Notes: generated by a model not told the origin, from the sequence alone. A stretch of 64,000 nucleotides of DNA from Yinghuangia soli (GCF_021502675.1 NZ_JAKFHA010000019.1:38310-102309), one strand, 5' to 3'; shown: positions 52,517-61,199, counted from the first letter of the stretch. Numbers and translations: made by a program.

Positions 52517-53892
52517 GCGGCACGATCCCGGACCGGGCGGAGACCCGAGCCGTGGCCGAGGTTGCGGCCTTGTCGTCGGGGCGCGGGCTTTTGGCCTCGC
52601 CCGCGGTCCACACGCACATCGATGCTGCGGCGTCGCCTACGAGGCTCGGGTCCCTTGCGCCACCCGCGGTCCACGCGTACGCCGAGGCCCTTGGCTCCGA
52701 CGAACTGCCCGCCTACGTGCACGACTTGGCCGGTCTCGCCGACCATGCGAAGGGCATCGCGGCCGCGCTGCCGCCCGGCGTGGAGTTCTACTACGCGGCC
52801 AAGGCCAATCCGGACGCCCGCGTGCTCGGGGCCCTCGCTCCGCACGTGGACGGCGTGGAGGTGGCCTCCGGCGGCGAGTACGCGCACGTCGCCGCGGCCG
52901 TCCCCGGGCTGCCGATCGCCTTCGGCGGGCCCGGCAAGACGCCCGGCGAACTGGCGCTCGCCGTCCGGTCGGGCGCGCACCGCCTGCACGTCGAGAGCGA
53001 GCACGAGCTGCGGCAGGTCGGGGCGCTGGCTCGTGCCCATGGCCGTCCCGTCGATGTGCTGCTGCGTGCCAATCCGCCCCTCGAGCTGCCTGGCGGCCCC
53101 GCAGGCGTGCCGCTGGCGATGGGCGGGCGGCCGAGTCCCTTCGGGATGGACCCGGACGCACTCGACCGATGCGTCGCGATCCTGGCCGCCGAACCGCTGC
53201 TGCGGCTCCGCGGCCTGCACGCGCACCTCGCCAGCGGCCTGGGCGCGGATGCGCTCGCCGCGCTCGGTGCGTCTCTCGTGCAGTGGGCCGAGGCCTGGGC
53301 ACGCGGCCATGGGCTCGCCGTGGAGGAGGTGGTCCTGGGCGGCGGCATGGAGGTCGATTACGGAGCACCGCATGCGCGCTTCGACTGGGCGACGTACGGG
53401 TCCGCACTCGGCCGGCTGCGGGCACACGGTTCCGCGTCAGCCCGGGAACCTGCCGTTCCCCTCCTCCGCATCGAGCCCGGCCGGGCCGTCACGGCGTACC
53501 ACGGCTGGTACGTCACCGAGGTGCTGGACGTCAAGCGCAGCCGCGGGCGGGCCTTCGCCGTGGTCCGTGGCGGCACCCATCACCTGCGCACCCCGGCTGC
53601 CCGCGGCCACGCCCAGCCGTTCACGGTGCTGCCGCGCGACGACTGGGCGTACCCCTGGGCCCGCCCGGCGTCCGGCGACGGCGAACCCGTGACGCTGGTC
53701 GGGCAGCTGTGCACACCCAAGGACGTGCTGGCCGCGGACATACCCGTGGCCGGCGGGCTGCGGGCCGGCGACCGCGTGGCCTTCGCGATGGCCGGGGCGT
53801 ACGCCTTCAACATCTCGCACCGCGACTTCCTGATGCATCCGCCGCCGACCTTCCACTACCTCGGCGAGCACACCGGCGAGGCCCCCGGGTAG
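52513..53892 (+). CDS. PLP-dependent fold-III decarboxylase (PvsE-like)
   Basis: 459 residues. The fold-III (DapDC/ornithine decarboxylase type) barrel has PLP lysine K97 in FYYAAKANPDARVL, then VDGVEVASGGEYAHV, LRANPPLELPGGPAGV, RLRGLHAHLASGLGADAL (His stacking on PLP), VVLGGGMEVDY (glycine-rich phosphate loop) and LCTPKDVLAADIPV (the late Cys and Asp). In vibrioferrin loci PvsE is thought to decarboxylate serine to ethanolamine, which becomes part of the siderophore. An N-terminal stretch of about 65 residues looks non-conserved. GTG 52513 overlaps the upstream stop (GTGA) and follows GGAGGAGG. Confidence 0.85.
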   Translation: MSGTIPDRAETRAVAEVAALSSGRGLLASPAVHTHIDAAASPTRLGSLAPPAVHAYAEALGSDELPAYVHDLAGLADHAKGIAAALPPGVEFYYAAKANPDARVLGALAPHVDGVEVASGGEYAHVAAAVPGLPIAFGGPGKTPGELALAVRSGAHRLHVESEHELRQVGALARAHGRPVDVLLRANPPLELPGGPAGVPLAMGGRPSPFGMDPDALDRCVAILAAEPLLRLRGLHAHLASGLGADALAALGASLVQWAEAWARGHGLAVEEVVLGGGMEVDYGAPHARFDWATYGSALGRLRAHGSASAREPAVPLLRIEPGRAVTAYHGWYVTEVLDVKRSRGRAFAVVRGGTHHLRTPAARGHAQPFTVLPRDDWAYPWARPASGDGEPVTLVGQLCTPKDVLAADIPVAGGLRAGDRVAFAMAGAYAFNISHRDFLMHPPPTFHYLGEHTGEAPG

Positions 53893-53977
53893 CCCGCGTT
53901 TTGGCGGTCGGCGGGGACCCTACGTAGAGTTCAGCGGATACCCGCACGCCCCCTCCGGCACGAAATGGCGAACAGTG

Positions 53978-55477
53978 ATGACAGCGAGCGACGACGCGTC
54001 CGTCGAGGCCACCGGCGCAGCCGACGTCCCCGGCATCGACCCGGAGCGCCTCGCCGTCTGCCTCGCCGTGCTCGGCGAGCTGGAGGAGCTGCCCACCGAG
54101 CACCCGGACGCGGTGCGGGTGCGGGAGGCGACCGCGCACATCTTCAAGCGCGTCAAGGAGCGCCGCCGGGCCGAGCGCAAGGCGCGGGTGCTGGCCGCCG
54201 ACGAGGCGGTCACCGCGGCGACCGCGACGGGCTCGCCGGACCGCATCGACGACGAGACGCAGGGCATCCCGATCAGCACGAGCACGGTCGGCGAGCTGGC
54301 CGGGATACTGCAGCGGGCCCGCGGCTGCTACATCTGCAAGCAGCGGTACGTCGAGGTGGACGCGTTCTACCACCAGCTGTGTCCGCAGTGCGCCAAGGAG
54401 AACCGGGCGCGCCGCGATGCGCGGACCGACCTGACCGGGCGCCGGGCGCTGCTGACCGGCGGCCGCGCGAAGATCGGCATGTACATCGCGCTGCGGCTGC
54501 TGCGCGACGGGGCGCACACCACGATCACCACGCGCTTCCCGAACGACGCGATCCGGCGCTTCAAGGCGATGCCGGACAGCGACGAGTGGATCCACCGGCT
54601 GCGCATCGTGGGCATCGACCTGCGCGACCCGGCGCAGGTCATCGCGCTGGCCGACTCGGTGGCCGAGCAGGGCACGCTGGACATCCTGATCAACAACGCG
54701 GCGCAGACCGTGCGCCGGACCCCGCAGGCGTACGCGGCGCTCATCGCCGCCGAGGAGGGCCCGCTGCCGGCCGGCGAGCTGCCCGAGTCGGTCACCTTCG
54801 GGCACATCGCGGGCTCGGGGCACGTCGCGCTGCCGTCCGCACTGCCCGCCGCCGCACCCCGGGCCGCGGACGCGGACGGCGACCTGGACCCGCATGCGCT
54901 CACTGCGCTCGCGCTGACCAGCGGTTCGGCGACGCTCGCCCGGATCGAGGCGGGGAATGCCATCGACGCGGGCGGTCTCATCCCGGATCTGGACGCGTCC
55001 AACAGCTGGGTGCAGCGCGTCCACGAGGTGGACCCGCTGGAGCTCCTCGAAGTGCAGCTGTGCAATGTGACGGCACCGTTCGTGCTGGTCAGCCGGCTGC
55101 GGCCGGCGATGGCGGCGGCTCCGGCGCGGCGCAAGTACGTGGTGAACGTGTCCGCGATGGAAGGCCAGTTCAGCCGCAAGTACAAGGGCCCGGGCCACCC
55201 GCACACCAACATGGCCAAGGCCGCGCTGAACATGCTCACCCGGACCAGTGCGCAGGAGATGCTGACCGACGGCATCCTGATGACCGCGGTGGACACCGGC
55301 TGGATCACCGACGAGCGCCCGCACCCGACGAAGATGCGGCTGCACGAAGAGGGCTTCCACGCCCCGCTCGACCTGGTCGACGGCGCGGCGCGGGTGTACG
55401 ACCCGATCGTGCGCGGCGAAGAGGGCGAAGACCTGTACGGCTGCTTCCTGAAGGACTACGCGCCGTCCCCCTGGTGA
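53978..55477 (+). CDS. SDR oxidoreductase with N-terminal zinc ribbon
   Basis: 499 residues. Residues 1-110 are charged and helical. A four-cysteine zinc ribbon follows (C117-Y-I-C120 ... C135-P-Q-C138). Then a classical-SDR Rossmann domain starts near 152: RALLTGGRAKIGMYIALRLL (Gly-rich NAD(P) motif), DILINNAAQTVRRTP (NNA), an inserted Ala/Asp-rich loop, KYVVNVSAMEGQFSRKYKGP with catalytic Ser, and PHTNMAKAALNMLTRTSAQE. The normal YxxxK is replaced by N-x-x-K, an odd feature. Cofactor-dependent reduction is possible but substrate and even activity are uncertain. It starts 85 bases after the siderophore operon (ATG 53978; GTG 53975 also possible). Confidence 0.8.
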   Translation: MTASDDASVEATGAADVPGIDPERLAVCLAVLGELEELPTEHPDAVRVREATAHIFKRVKERRRAERKARVLAADEAVTAATATGSPDRIDDETQGIPISTSTVGELAGILQRARGCYICKQRYVEVDAFYHQLCPQCAKENRARRDARTDLTGRRALLTGGRAKIGMYIALRLLRDGAHTTITTRFPNDAIRRFKAMPDSDEWIHRLRIVGIDLRDPAQVIALADSVAEQGTLDILINNAAQTVRRTPQAYAALIAAEEGPLPAGELPESVTFGHIAGSGHVALPSALPAAAPRAADADGDLDPHALTALALTSGSATLARIEAGNAIDAGGLIPDLDASNSWVQRVHEVDPLELLEVQLCNVTAPFVLVSRLRPAMAAAPARRKYVVNVSAMEGQFSRKYKGPGHPHTNMAKAALNMLTRTSAQEMLTDGILMTAVDTGWITDERPHPTKMRLHEEGFHAPLDLVDGAARVYDPIVRGEEGEDLYGCFLKDYAPSPW

Positions 55478-55484
55478 CGCAGCG

Positions 55485-55511
55485 GCCGGGCCGCGGAACC
55501 GCCGGCCCGGC
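55485..55511 (+). terminator. Terminator after SDR gene
   Basis: Perfect 9-bp stem GCCGGGCCG/CGGCCCGGC with a 9-base loop, seven bases after the stop at 55477. An AT-richer promoter-like stretch follows at 55512-55575. Confidence 0.65.
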
Positions 55512-55656
55512 TCCGGCCTAAATGCACGGCTGCATCTGTTGAAGCCGTCGCGCGGCAGTTCTAATGTGACCGCATCATTCGTTGGCCGCTGCGCGTTGCC
55601 GTTGGACGGAGCCAGCCGGTCCGCGAGTCCGCGACCACGCTCGGAGCCGTTCGTAC

Positions 55657-57591
55657 ATGACTGCCACGAATCCGCACGCCGGCCTGCCGATCACCGACGA
55701 CGACGCGGCCATCGCGGCCGCGCTGGAGGACGTGAGCATCCCGACGCTGCTCCTGTCGCTCGTGCACATGACCGGCGACCCGTCGTACATCCGCGGCGCG
55801 ATCCGGCCGCGGATGCTGGTGCTCAACGAGGTGCAGGGCTTCCTGCCCGAGGAGGACAAGGCCGAGGCGCGCCGCATGGCCCTGGAGGCGATCAAGGCGT
55901 TCCGGGACGGCGGCTGCGTGCTGCCGCCGCCGCCCTCGCCCGAGCTGGTGCGCGAGATGATGAGCTGGGTGGCGTGCGAGGACGTGCCCGAGGAGTACGT
56001 CCCGATGATCCTCGAGGAGATGGAGCTCGACGGGGTGGACGCCCGCCGGGTCGAGGTGCACGCGGACGCGGCGGCGCGCGAGGCGTTCCCGGTCGTCGTG
56101 ATCGGCTGCGGGCAGTCCGGCCTGCTGGCCGGGATCCGGCTCAAGGAAGCCGGCATACCGTTCACCATCGTCGAGAAGAACCCGGGCGTGGGCGGGACTT
56201 GGTGGGAGAACTCCTACCCGGGGTGCCGGGTGGACGTCGGCAACCACTTCTACTGCTACTCGTTCGAGCCGAGCGACCACTGGAGCGAGTTCTTCTCGCA
56301 GCAGCCCGAACTGCAGCGGTACTTCGAGGACGTGATGAAGCGGCACGGCATCGAGCCGCACATCCGCTTCGGCACCGAGGTCGTGCAGGCGGTGTGGGAC
56401 GAGCCGTCCGCCACCTGGGCCGTGACGGTCCGCGGCCCGGGCGGTGCCGAGGAGGTGCTGACCGCCCGTGCGGTGATCTCCGCGGTCGGGCTGCTGAACC
56501 GCCCGAAGCTGCCCGACATCCCGGGCATGGCGGACTTCGAGGGTCCGGCGTTCCACTCGGCGCAGTGGGACCACTCGGTGGACTACGCGGGCAAGCGCGT
56601 CGCGCAGATCGGCGCGGGGGCGAGCGGCTTCCAGATCGCGCCGACCATCGCCCCGGACGTCGCACACCTGACGGTGTTCCAGCGCACCGCGCAGTGGATG
56701 TTCCCGAACACCAACTACCACGCCAGGGTGGGCGACGGGGTGCGCTGGGCGCTGCGGCACCTGCCGTTCTACGGGCGCTGGTACCGGTTCCTGATCTTCT
56801 GGCCGGGCAGCGACGGCGCGCTGATGAGCGCCCGGATCGACCCGGAGTGGGAGCACCAGGACCGCTCCATCAGCGCGCGCAACGACTTCACCCGGCAGAT
56901 CTTCACCGACTGGATCAAGAGCCAGGTCGGCGACGACGAGGAGCTCCTCGCCAAGGTGCTGCCGGACTACCCGGCGACCGGCAAGCGGACCCTGCAGGAC
57001 AACGGCAGTTGGCTGCGCGCCCTCAAGCGCGACAACGTCGACCTGGTCCGCGAGGGCATCGACCGCATCGAGAAGGACGCGGTGGTGACGGTGTCCGGCG
57101 AGCGGTACGAGGCCGACGTGATCGTCTACGCGACCGGCTTCCAGGCGAACCGCTACCTGTACCCGATGCACATCGTCGGACGCGGCGGGGTGGTGCTGGC
57201 CGAGCAGTTCGGCGACGAGCCGGCGGCGTACCTGGGCATCACGATGCCGAACTTCCCCAACTTCTTCTGCCTGTACGGCCCGGGCACCAACCTCGCGCAC
57301 GGCGGCAGCCTGATCTTCCACTCCGAGTGCCAGATGCGGTACGTCTCGGGCTGCGTGGACGCGCTGATCCGGGACGGGCGCCGCAGCATGGAGCCGCGGC
57401 CCGAGGTGGCCGCCGAGTACCGTGCCCGGCACCAGGCCGAGATCAAGCAACTGGTGTGGTCGCACGAGTCGATCAAGCACTCGTGGTTCAAGAACGCCGA
57501 CGGGGACATCCACGTGATCAGCCCGTGGCGGCTGGTGGACTACTGGGAGTGGACGAAGCGGCCCGACCTGGCCGACTTCGCGATCGACTGA
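55657..57591 (+). CDS. Baeyer-Villiger-type FAD monooxygenase
   Basis: 644 residues. After a helical N-terminal extension of about 145 residues come VVVIGCGQSGLLAGIRLKEA (FAD GxGxxG), then GVGGTWWENSYPGCRVD, the Baeyer-Villiger fingerprint FEGPAFHSAQWD at 294-305 (F-x-G-x-x-x-H-x-x-x-W), the NADPH motif VAQIGAGASGFQIAPTIA, and VIVYATGFQANRYLYP. It inserts oxygen next to a carbonyl, or acts as a related flavin monooxygenase, using NADPH and O2. The extension is typical of a subgroup of actinobacterial enzymes with ketone or steroid substrates. No redox partner is encoded next door. ATG 55657 follows GGAG. Confidence 0.87.
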   Translation: MTATNPHAGLPITDDDAAIAAALEDVSIPTLLLSLVHMTGDPSYIRGAIRPRMLVLNEVQGFLPEEDKAEARRMALEAIKAFRDGGCVLPPPPSPELVREMMSWVACEDVPEEYVPMILEEMELDGVDARRVEVHADAAAREAFPVVVIGCGQSGLLAGIRLKEAGIPFTIVEKNPGVGGTWWENSYPGCRVDVGNHFYCYSFEPSDHWSEFFSQQPELQRYFEDVMKRHGIEPHIRFGTEVVQAVWDEPSATWAVTVRGPGGAEEVLTARAVISAVGLLNRPKLPDIPGMADFEGPAFHSAQWDHSVDYAGKRVAQIGAGASGFQIAPTIAPDVAHLTVFQRTAQWMFPNTNYHARVGDGVRWALRHLPFYGRWYRFLIFWPGSDGALMSARIDPEWEHQDRSISARNDFTRQIFTDWIKSQVGDDEELLAKVLPDYPATGKRTLQDNGSWLRALKRDNVDLVREGIDRIEKDAVVTVSGERYEADVIVYATGFQANRYLYPMHIVGRGGVVLAEQFGDEPAAYLGITMPNFPNFFCLYGPGTNLAHGGSLIFHSECQMRYVSGCVDALIRDGRRSMEPRPEVAAEYRARHQAEIKQLVWSHESIKHSWFKNADGDIHVISPWRLVDYWEWTKRPDLADFAID

Positions 57592-57636
57592 CCCACGACT
57601 GCCACACGCCTTGGCACACGCCTTGCGCAGCGCGGC

Positions 57637-58155
57637 TCAGGCGCCGTCGAACCGCAGCTCCATGCGCTGTTCGACGGCGTCCACGCCCCATTTGCGGGCG
57701 GGTTCGGAGTGCGTGACGCGGAATCCGGCGGACTTGTAGAGGTGGTGCGCGGCGTCCAGACCGGCGATGGTCCACAGGTAGACGCCCTGGTAGCCGCGCT
57801 CGCGGGCCTCGCCCATAGCGGCCTCGAACAGCGCCCGCCCGACGCCGTGGCCCCGGGCCGCGGGATCGAGCACCACCCAGCGCAGCTGGCCCCAGCCGGG
57901 CGCCTCGCTGCCGCGCACCATAGCGGCCGCGCCGACGATGCGGCCGTCCAGCTCGGCCACCCAGATGCGGCCCGCGGCGCGGTCGCCCTCGTGCTGCCAG
58001 GCGAGGGCAAGTTCGCCGAGGCCGATGGCGACGTACGCCTCCATGGTGACGTCCATGCCGTACTCCTGGGCGTAGAGCGTCCCGTGGAGCGCGGCCACCG
58101 CCCCCAGATCTCCGGGCCGGATCGCTTCGCGGATGCTCGCCTTCGCCTCGGCCAT
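57637..58155 (-). CDS. GNAT-family N-acetyltransferase
   Basis: 172 residues. GNAT fold: IREAIRPGDLGAVAALHGTL at the start, RIWVAELDGRIVGAAAMVRG (beta-strand 2-3), and acetyl-CoA motif A LRWVVLDPAARGHGVGRALFEAA with the R/Q-x-x-G-x-G/A pattern, then HHLYKSAGFRVTHSEP. It transfers an acetyl group from acetyl-CoA to an unknown amine. Start ATG 58155 is one arm of a perfect inverted repeat whose other arm carries the start of the TetR gene, so the two genes share ribosome site and operator. Regulation by that TetR protein is very likely. Confidence 0.87.
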   Translation of the reverse strand: MAEAKASIREAIRPGDLGAVAALHGTLYAQEYGMDVTMEAYVAIGLGELALAWQHEGDRAAGRIWVAELDGRIVGAAAMVRGSEAPGWGQLRWVVLDPAARGHGVGRALFEAAMGEARERGYQGVYLWTIAGLDAAHHLYKSAGFRVTHSEPARKWGVDAVEQRMELRFDGA

Positions 58156-58206
58156 GGGTCTATCCTCCACTGAAACACTCGTTTCAGTGGAGGATAGACC
58201 CATGGC
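58151..58206. promoter_or_regulatory. Perfect 26-bp inverted repeat spanning both divergent starts
   Basis: 58151-58176 and 58181-58206 are exact reverse complements around the 4 bases ACTC. Each arm contains GTTTCAGTGGAGGATAGACC and a start codon, giving both genes the same GGAGG ribosome site. The inner ACTGAAAC/GTTTCAGT is a plausible TetR operator. With both starts inside, transcripts must be nearly leaderless or fold. Confidence 0.75.
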
Positions 58207-58780
58207 GGACCAGACGGAAGCCTCACCGCGCAAACGCGAGTTGCTGGCCGCCACGCTGGCCTACGCCGCGGAGAACAACCTCTCCGACCTGTCGCTGCGC
58301 CCGCTCGCCGCGGCCATCGGGTCGAGCCCGCGTGTCCTGCTGTACCTGTTCGGCTCGAAAGAGGGCCTGATCCGCGAGGTGCTGGCGGCGGCCCGGGCCG
58401 AGCAGTTGGCCCTGGTCGCGCGCGCCGACGAGGAGGGCGGCGCTCCGCGGGCGGTGCTGGAGCACCTGTGGGAATGGGTCACCGACCCGGAGCACCGCAC
58501 GATCCTGCGGCTGTTCTTCGAGGGCTACATCCGCTCGTCGGGCGACCCGGAAGGCCCGTGGGCCGGGCTGGCCGCGGCGTCCGTCCAGGACTGGCTTCCG
58601 CTGTTCGAGACCCTGCTCGCCGACCGACCGCTGCCGCCCACCCTGGTCCTGGCCGCACTGCGCGGCCTGCTCCTCGACCTGCTCGCGGACCCCGGCGCGC
58701 TCCCCCGCGTCGACGCCGCGTGGACGGCCCTGCTGGATGCCGCCTTCGGCCCCGGCGCGGGCCGTCAGGTCAGGACGTAG
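58202..58780 (+). CDS. TetR-family transcriptional regulator
   Basis: 192 residues. The N-terminal TetR helix-turn-helix reads RELLAATLAYAAENNLSDLS, then PLAAAIGSSPRVLLYLFGSKEGL with the characteristic L-Y-x-x-F-x-x-K-E. The ligand-binding helices occupy about 70-185. It is divergent from a GNAT gene and very probably binds the palindrome that contains both starts, so autoregulation is expected. Its 3' end overlaps the convergent P-loop gene by 16 bases. The ligand is unknown. Confidence 0.88.
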   Translation: MADQTEASPRKRELLAATLAYAAENNLSDLSLRPLAAAIGSSPRVLLYLFGSKEGLIREVLAAARAEQLALVARADEEGGAPRAVLEHLWEWVTDPEHRTILRLFFEGYIRSSGDPEGPWAGLAAASVQDWLPLFETLLADRPLPPTLVLAALRGLLLDLLADPGALPRVDAAWTALLDAAFGPGAGRQVRT

Positions 58781-59346
58781 GCGCCGGCGTCGAGGGCGGC
58801 TCGTACGCGGTCGGCGGTCTCTTCCGGGGTCCAGTCGGTGGAGTCGGCCACGTGGGCCTCCAACTCCTCCAGGCCCGAGAACTGGCGGTGCAGGGAGCGG
58901 ACCGGCTCGGGTGCGGTGAGCGCGCCGGGGCCGCGGGAGGTCGCGCGGTGGACGGTGGTGGCCTGGTCGGGGCGCAGGACCACGTAGTGCATCGGCACGT
59001 CCGTGGCCGCGGCGGTCTCGCGGAAGGCGTCGAGGAACCACGGGCCGACGATGCCGTCCACCACCACGCGGTAGCCGCCGCGTGCGTAGCCGAACGCGGC
59101 CTCGGCGATCACCCGGATGACGACCTGGTTCTGCCGGTGCGCCTCGGGCAGGTAGGGCGGCAGGGCACCCCGTTTGATGTAGTGCCAGAAGTCGTCGGCG
59201 TGCAGGTGGACGCTCGACTCGTACGCGTCGGCGAGCAGCCGGGCGACGGCGCTCTTGCCCGCACCGGGCGGCCCGGTGAGGATCACCACCTGGCCGCCCT
59301 CGGCGTACGGCGTGCGGCTTCTTGCGTGGTCTGCGGCGTGCGTCAT
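58765..59346 (-). CDS. P-loop NTPase, small-molecule kinase-like
   Basis: 193 residues. Walker A GGQVVILTGPPGAGKSAVAR near 15-35, then VHLHADDFWHYI (kinase-type DD after strand 2), VVVDGIVGPWFLDAFRE and HYVVLRPDQATTVHRATSRG with a lid-like arginine cluster near 130. The layout resembles shikimate, gluconate or chloramphenicol-phosphotransferase-type kinases. Substrate unknown. ATG 59346 follows GGGA by eight bases; other upstream starts are less supported. It converges on the TetR gene. Confidence 0.78.
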   Translation of the reverse strand: MTHAADHARSRTPYAEGGQVVILTGPPGAGKSAVARLLADAYESSVHLHADDFWHYIKRGALPPYLPEAHRQNQVVIRVIAEAAFGYARGGYRVVVDGIVGPWFLDAFRETAAATDVPMHYVVLRPDQATTVHRATSRGPGALTAPEPVRSLHRQFSGLEELEAHVADSTDWTPEETADRVRAALDAGAYVLT

Positions 59347-59620
59347 CGCTCGGTTCCCATCCCCGTGAACCCCGTGCGCCCGGGCCGTGTCGATGTGGCG
59401 ATGCATCGACCAGGCGGCCCGCGGCAGCCTTGCGCCGTCATCATGGCAGCCCGGTCCGGTGGTGCTCCTGGGGCCTGCGTGGTGCAGTGGAAGCCGTGCG
59501 GCGGCCCGGTCCGGGGCGCCGGAAAGGCTGCCGGCAGGGCGTTTTCCGGAGGTGGCGGGTGGCGTCGCAGGACCAGGCGGGGTGCCGGGGCGGCTCCGGC
59601 GCGCGGCGGGCGTCATCCCT

Positions 59621-60328
59621 ATGACGGAACAAAGTTCACCCGATCACCACGAGGGGCTCGCGGCCCGGCTCAACTGGCTGCGCGCGGCCGTGCTCGGCGC
59701 GAACGACGGCGTGGTCTCCACCGCGGGCATCGTGCTGGGCGTGGCAGGCGCGTCCGGGTCGCAGGCCGCGATCCTGACCGCGGGCCTGGCCGGGCTGCTG
59801 GCCGGGGCGCTGTCGATGGCGGCCGGCGAGTACGTGTCGGTGAGCACGCAGCGGGATGCCGAGCGGGCCGCGATCGAGCGGGAGCGGCGCGAGCTGCGCG
59901 ACGATCCGGACGCCGAACTGGCGGAGCTGGTGGAGGCGTACCGGGCCAAGGGGCTCTCGGCTGGCCTGGCCCGGCAGGTCGCCGCGGAGCTGACCGCGCA
60001 CGATGCCCTCGCGGCGCATGCGGAGACCGAGCTGCGGCTGGACCCTGACGAGTTGACCGATCCGTGGCGGGCGGCGTTCGCGAGCTTCGGGGCGTTCGCG
60101 GTCGGCGCGGTGCTGCCGCTCCTGGCGATCCTGCTGCCGCCGCACGGGTGGCGGGTGCCGGTCACGGTGGTCGCGGTGCTGGCGGCGCTGACGCTGTGCG
60201 GATGGGCGAGCGCGCGGCTGGGCGGTTCGCCGCCGCGGGTGTCGGTGCTGCGGAACATCGCGGGCGGCGGGCTGGCGATGGCCGTCACCTATGTGACCGG
60301 CACGCTGCTGCACGTCTCGGGAGTCTGA
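59621..60328 (+). CDS. VIT/CCC1-family metal-ion transporter
   Basis: 235 residues. VIT1/CCC1 fold: LNWLRAAVLGANDGVVSTAG with the conserved GANDG-V-S-T motif in helix 1, LLAGALSMAAGEYVSVSTQR (helix 2 with the Met/Glu metal-site residues), a cytoplasmic Glu/Arg-rich domain at about 90-145 (ERERRELRDDPDAELAELVE), then three helices. This family exports or sequesters ferrous or manganese ions. The siderophore locus lies 6 kb away, so iron homeostasis is a plausible link but they are not co-transcribed. ATG 59621 is the first good start, though its ribosome site is weak. Confidence 0.87.
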   Translation: MTEQSSPDHHEGLAARLNWLRAAVLGANDGVVSTAGIVLGVAGASGSQAAILTAGLAGLLAGALSMAAGEYVSVSTQRDAERAAIERERRELRDDPDAELAELVEAYRAKGLSAGLARQVAAELTAHDALAAHAETELRLDPDELTDPWRAAFASFGAFAVGAVLPLLAILLPPHGWRVPVTVVAVLAALTLCGWASARLGGSPPRVSVLRNIAGGGLAMAVTYVTGTLLHVSGV

Positions 60329-60382
60329 GCGGGGGCTGAGCGGGGGCTGGGCACGGGCTGCGCACGCGTGCAGGACGCCAAA

Positions 60383-60432
60383 GGTCCCGAGGGCCGCTGC
60401 CGGGTCCGACGTCCGCAGCGGCCCTCGGGACC
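60383..60432. terminator. Bidirectional terminator, 18-bp perfect stem
   Basis: GGTCCCGAGGGCCGCTGC at 60383-60400 is exactly complementary to 60415-60432, with a 14-base loop. It lies between convergent stops at 60328 (+) and 60444 (-). Confidence 0.85.
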
Positions 60433-60443
60433 GGGGTCCCCCG

Positions 60444-61199
60444 TCATTTCAGCTGCGCGTACCTCTCCAGCGCGGCCTGGAAAGCGGACGGTCCGACGTT
60501 GAGCGGTGCGGTGAACGGGTCGCGGAGCTGCCACACGAGCAGGATGCCGAAGCCGACGATGGCGCCCGCGAAGCCCAGCACCGCGACGTTGCGGGGGTTG
60601 GCGGTCATGCCGACGAGCGGCGGGTAGATGAGCACCAGCAGGCCCGCGGCGATCATCGCGGCGAACAGCACCGGCGGCGACACCGAGTCGAGGTCGGCGA
60701 GCCGGGCGTAGCGCTTGACGTAGACCTCGTCGAGGGAGGCCACGGTCGCGTCGTATGCCTCGGCCCGGCGGTCGGCGGGGACCGCGTTCAACGTGCTCTG
60801 CACCGCGTCGAGTTGGCGCCATGCAGCCGGGGACGCGCGGTGCTCGCCGAGTGCGGGCCATTCGACGTCGATCACGGTGCGGGTGTACTCGGTGATCTTG
60901 GTGCGGACCGCATCCCGGTCGGCAGGGGCCAGTTCGCCGGCCCGGGCGTACGTCTTGGCCAGTACGCGGGCCTCTTCGTGGGCGTGCGAGCGGACCACCG
61001 ACTGGAGTTGCCAGGCGCCGACGATCAGGAAACCGCTCACCAGCACGAAGGACGACAGCACGACGCCGCCGGCGAAGGTGAGCGCCTGCGGGTTGAACGA
61101 GCCTTCCTTGCTGCGGGCGCTGCGGCCCAGCCAGATTGCCGCGCCGACCGCGAGGCCGGCTCCGGCCACGGTGCACAGCACCCAGACGAACGTGATCAC
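60444..61199 (-). CDS. DUF4239 (bestrophin-like) membrane protein
   Basis: 251 residues. Two N-terminal helices (VVITFVWVLCTVAGAGLAVG and GGVVLSSFVLVSGFLIVGAW) are followed by a soluble helical domain with the DUF4239 pattern (SHAHEEARVLAKTYARAGEL, then YDATVASLDEVYVKRYARLA), and by two C-terminal helices (VLFAAMIAAGLLVLIYPPLV; FAGAIVGFGILLVWQLRDPF). The call rests on this layout and the characteristic H/E-rich segment. DUF4239 proteins resemble bestrophin-type channels but have no proven transport role. GTG 61199 overlaps the upstream stop (GTGA). Confidence 0.8.
   Translation of the reverse strand: MITFVWVLCTVAGAGLAVGAAIWLGRSARSKEGSFNPQALTFAGGVVLSSFVLVSGFLIVGAWQLQSVVRSHAHEEARVLAKTYARAGELAPADRDAVRTKITEYTRTVIDVEWPALGEHRASPAAWRQLDAVQSTLNAVPADRRAEAYDATVASLDEVYVKRYARLADLDSVSPPVLFAAMIAAGLLVLIYPPLVGMTANPRNVAVLGFAGAIVGFGILLVWQLRDPFTAPLNVGPSAFQAALERYAQLK

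Noticed and set aside
46411..53892. Reading the siderophore cluster as desferrioxamine-type
   Set aside because: Desferrioxamine loci have one NIS synthetase plus an N-hydroxylase and acyltransferase. Here there are two NIS synthetases, an ATP-grasp enzyme and no N-hydroxylase inside the operon.
55657..57591. The Baeyer-Villiger monooxygenase as the missing siderophore N-hydroxylase
   Set aside because: It carries the Baeyer-Villiger fingerprint rather than lysine/ornithine N-hydroxylase motifs, and is separated from the operon by a terminator.
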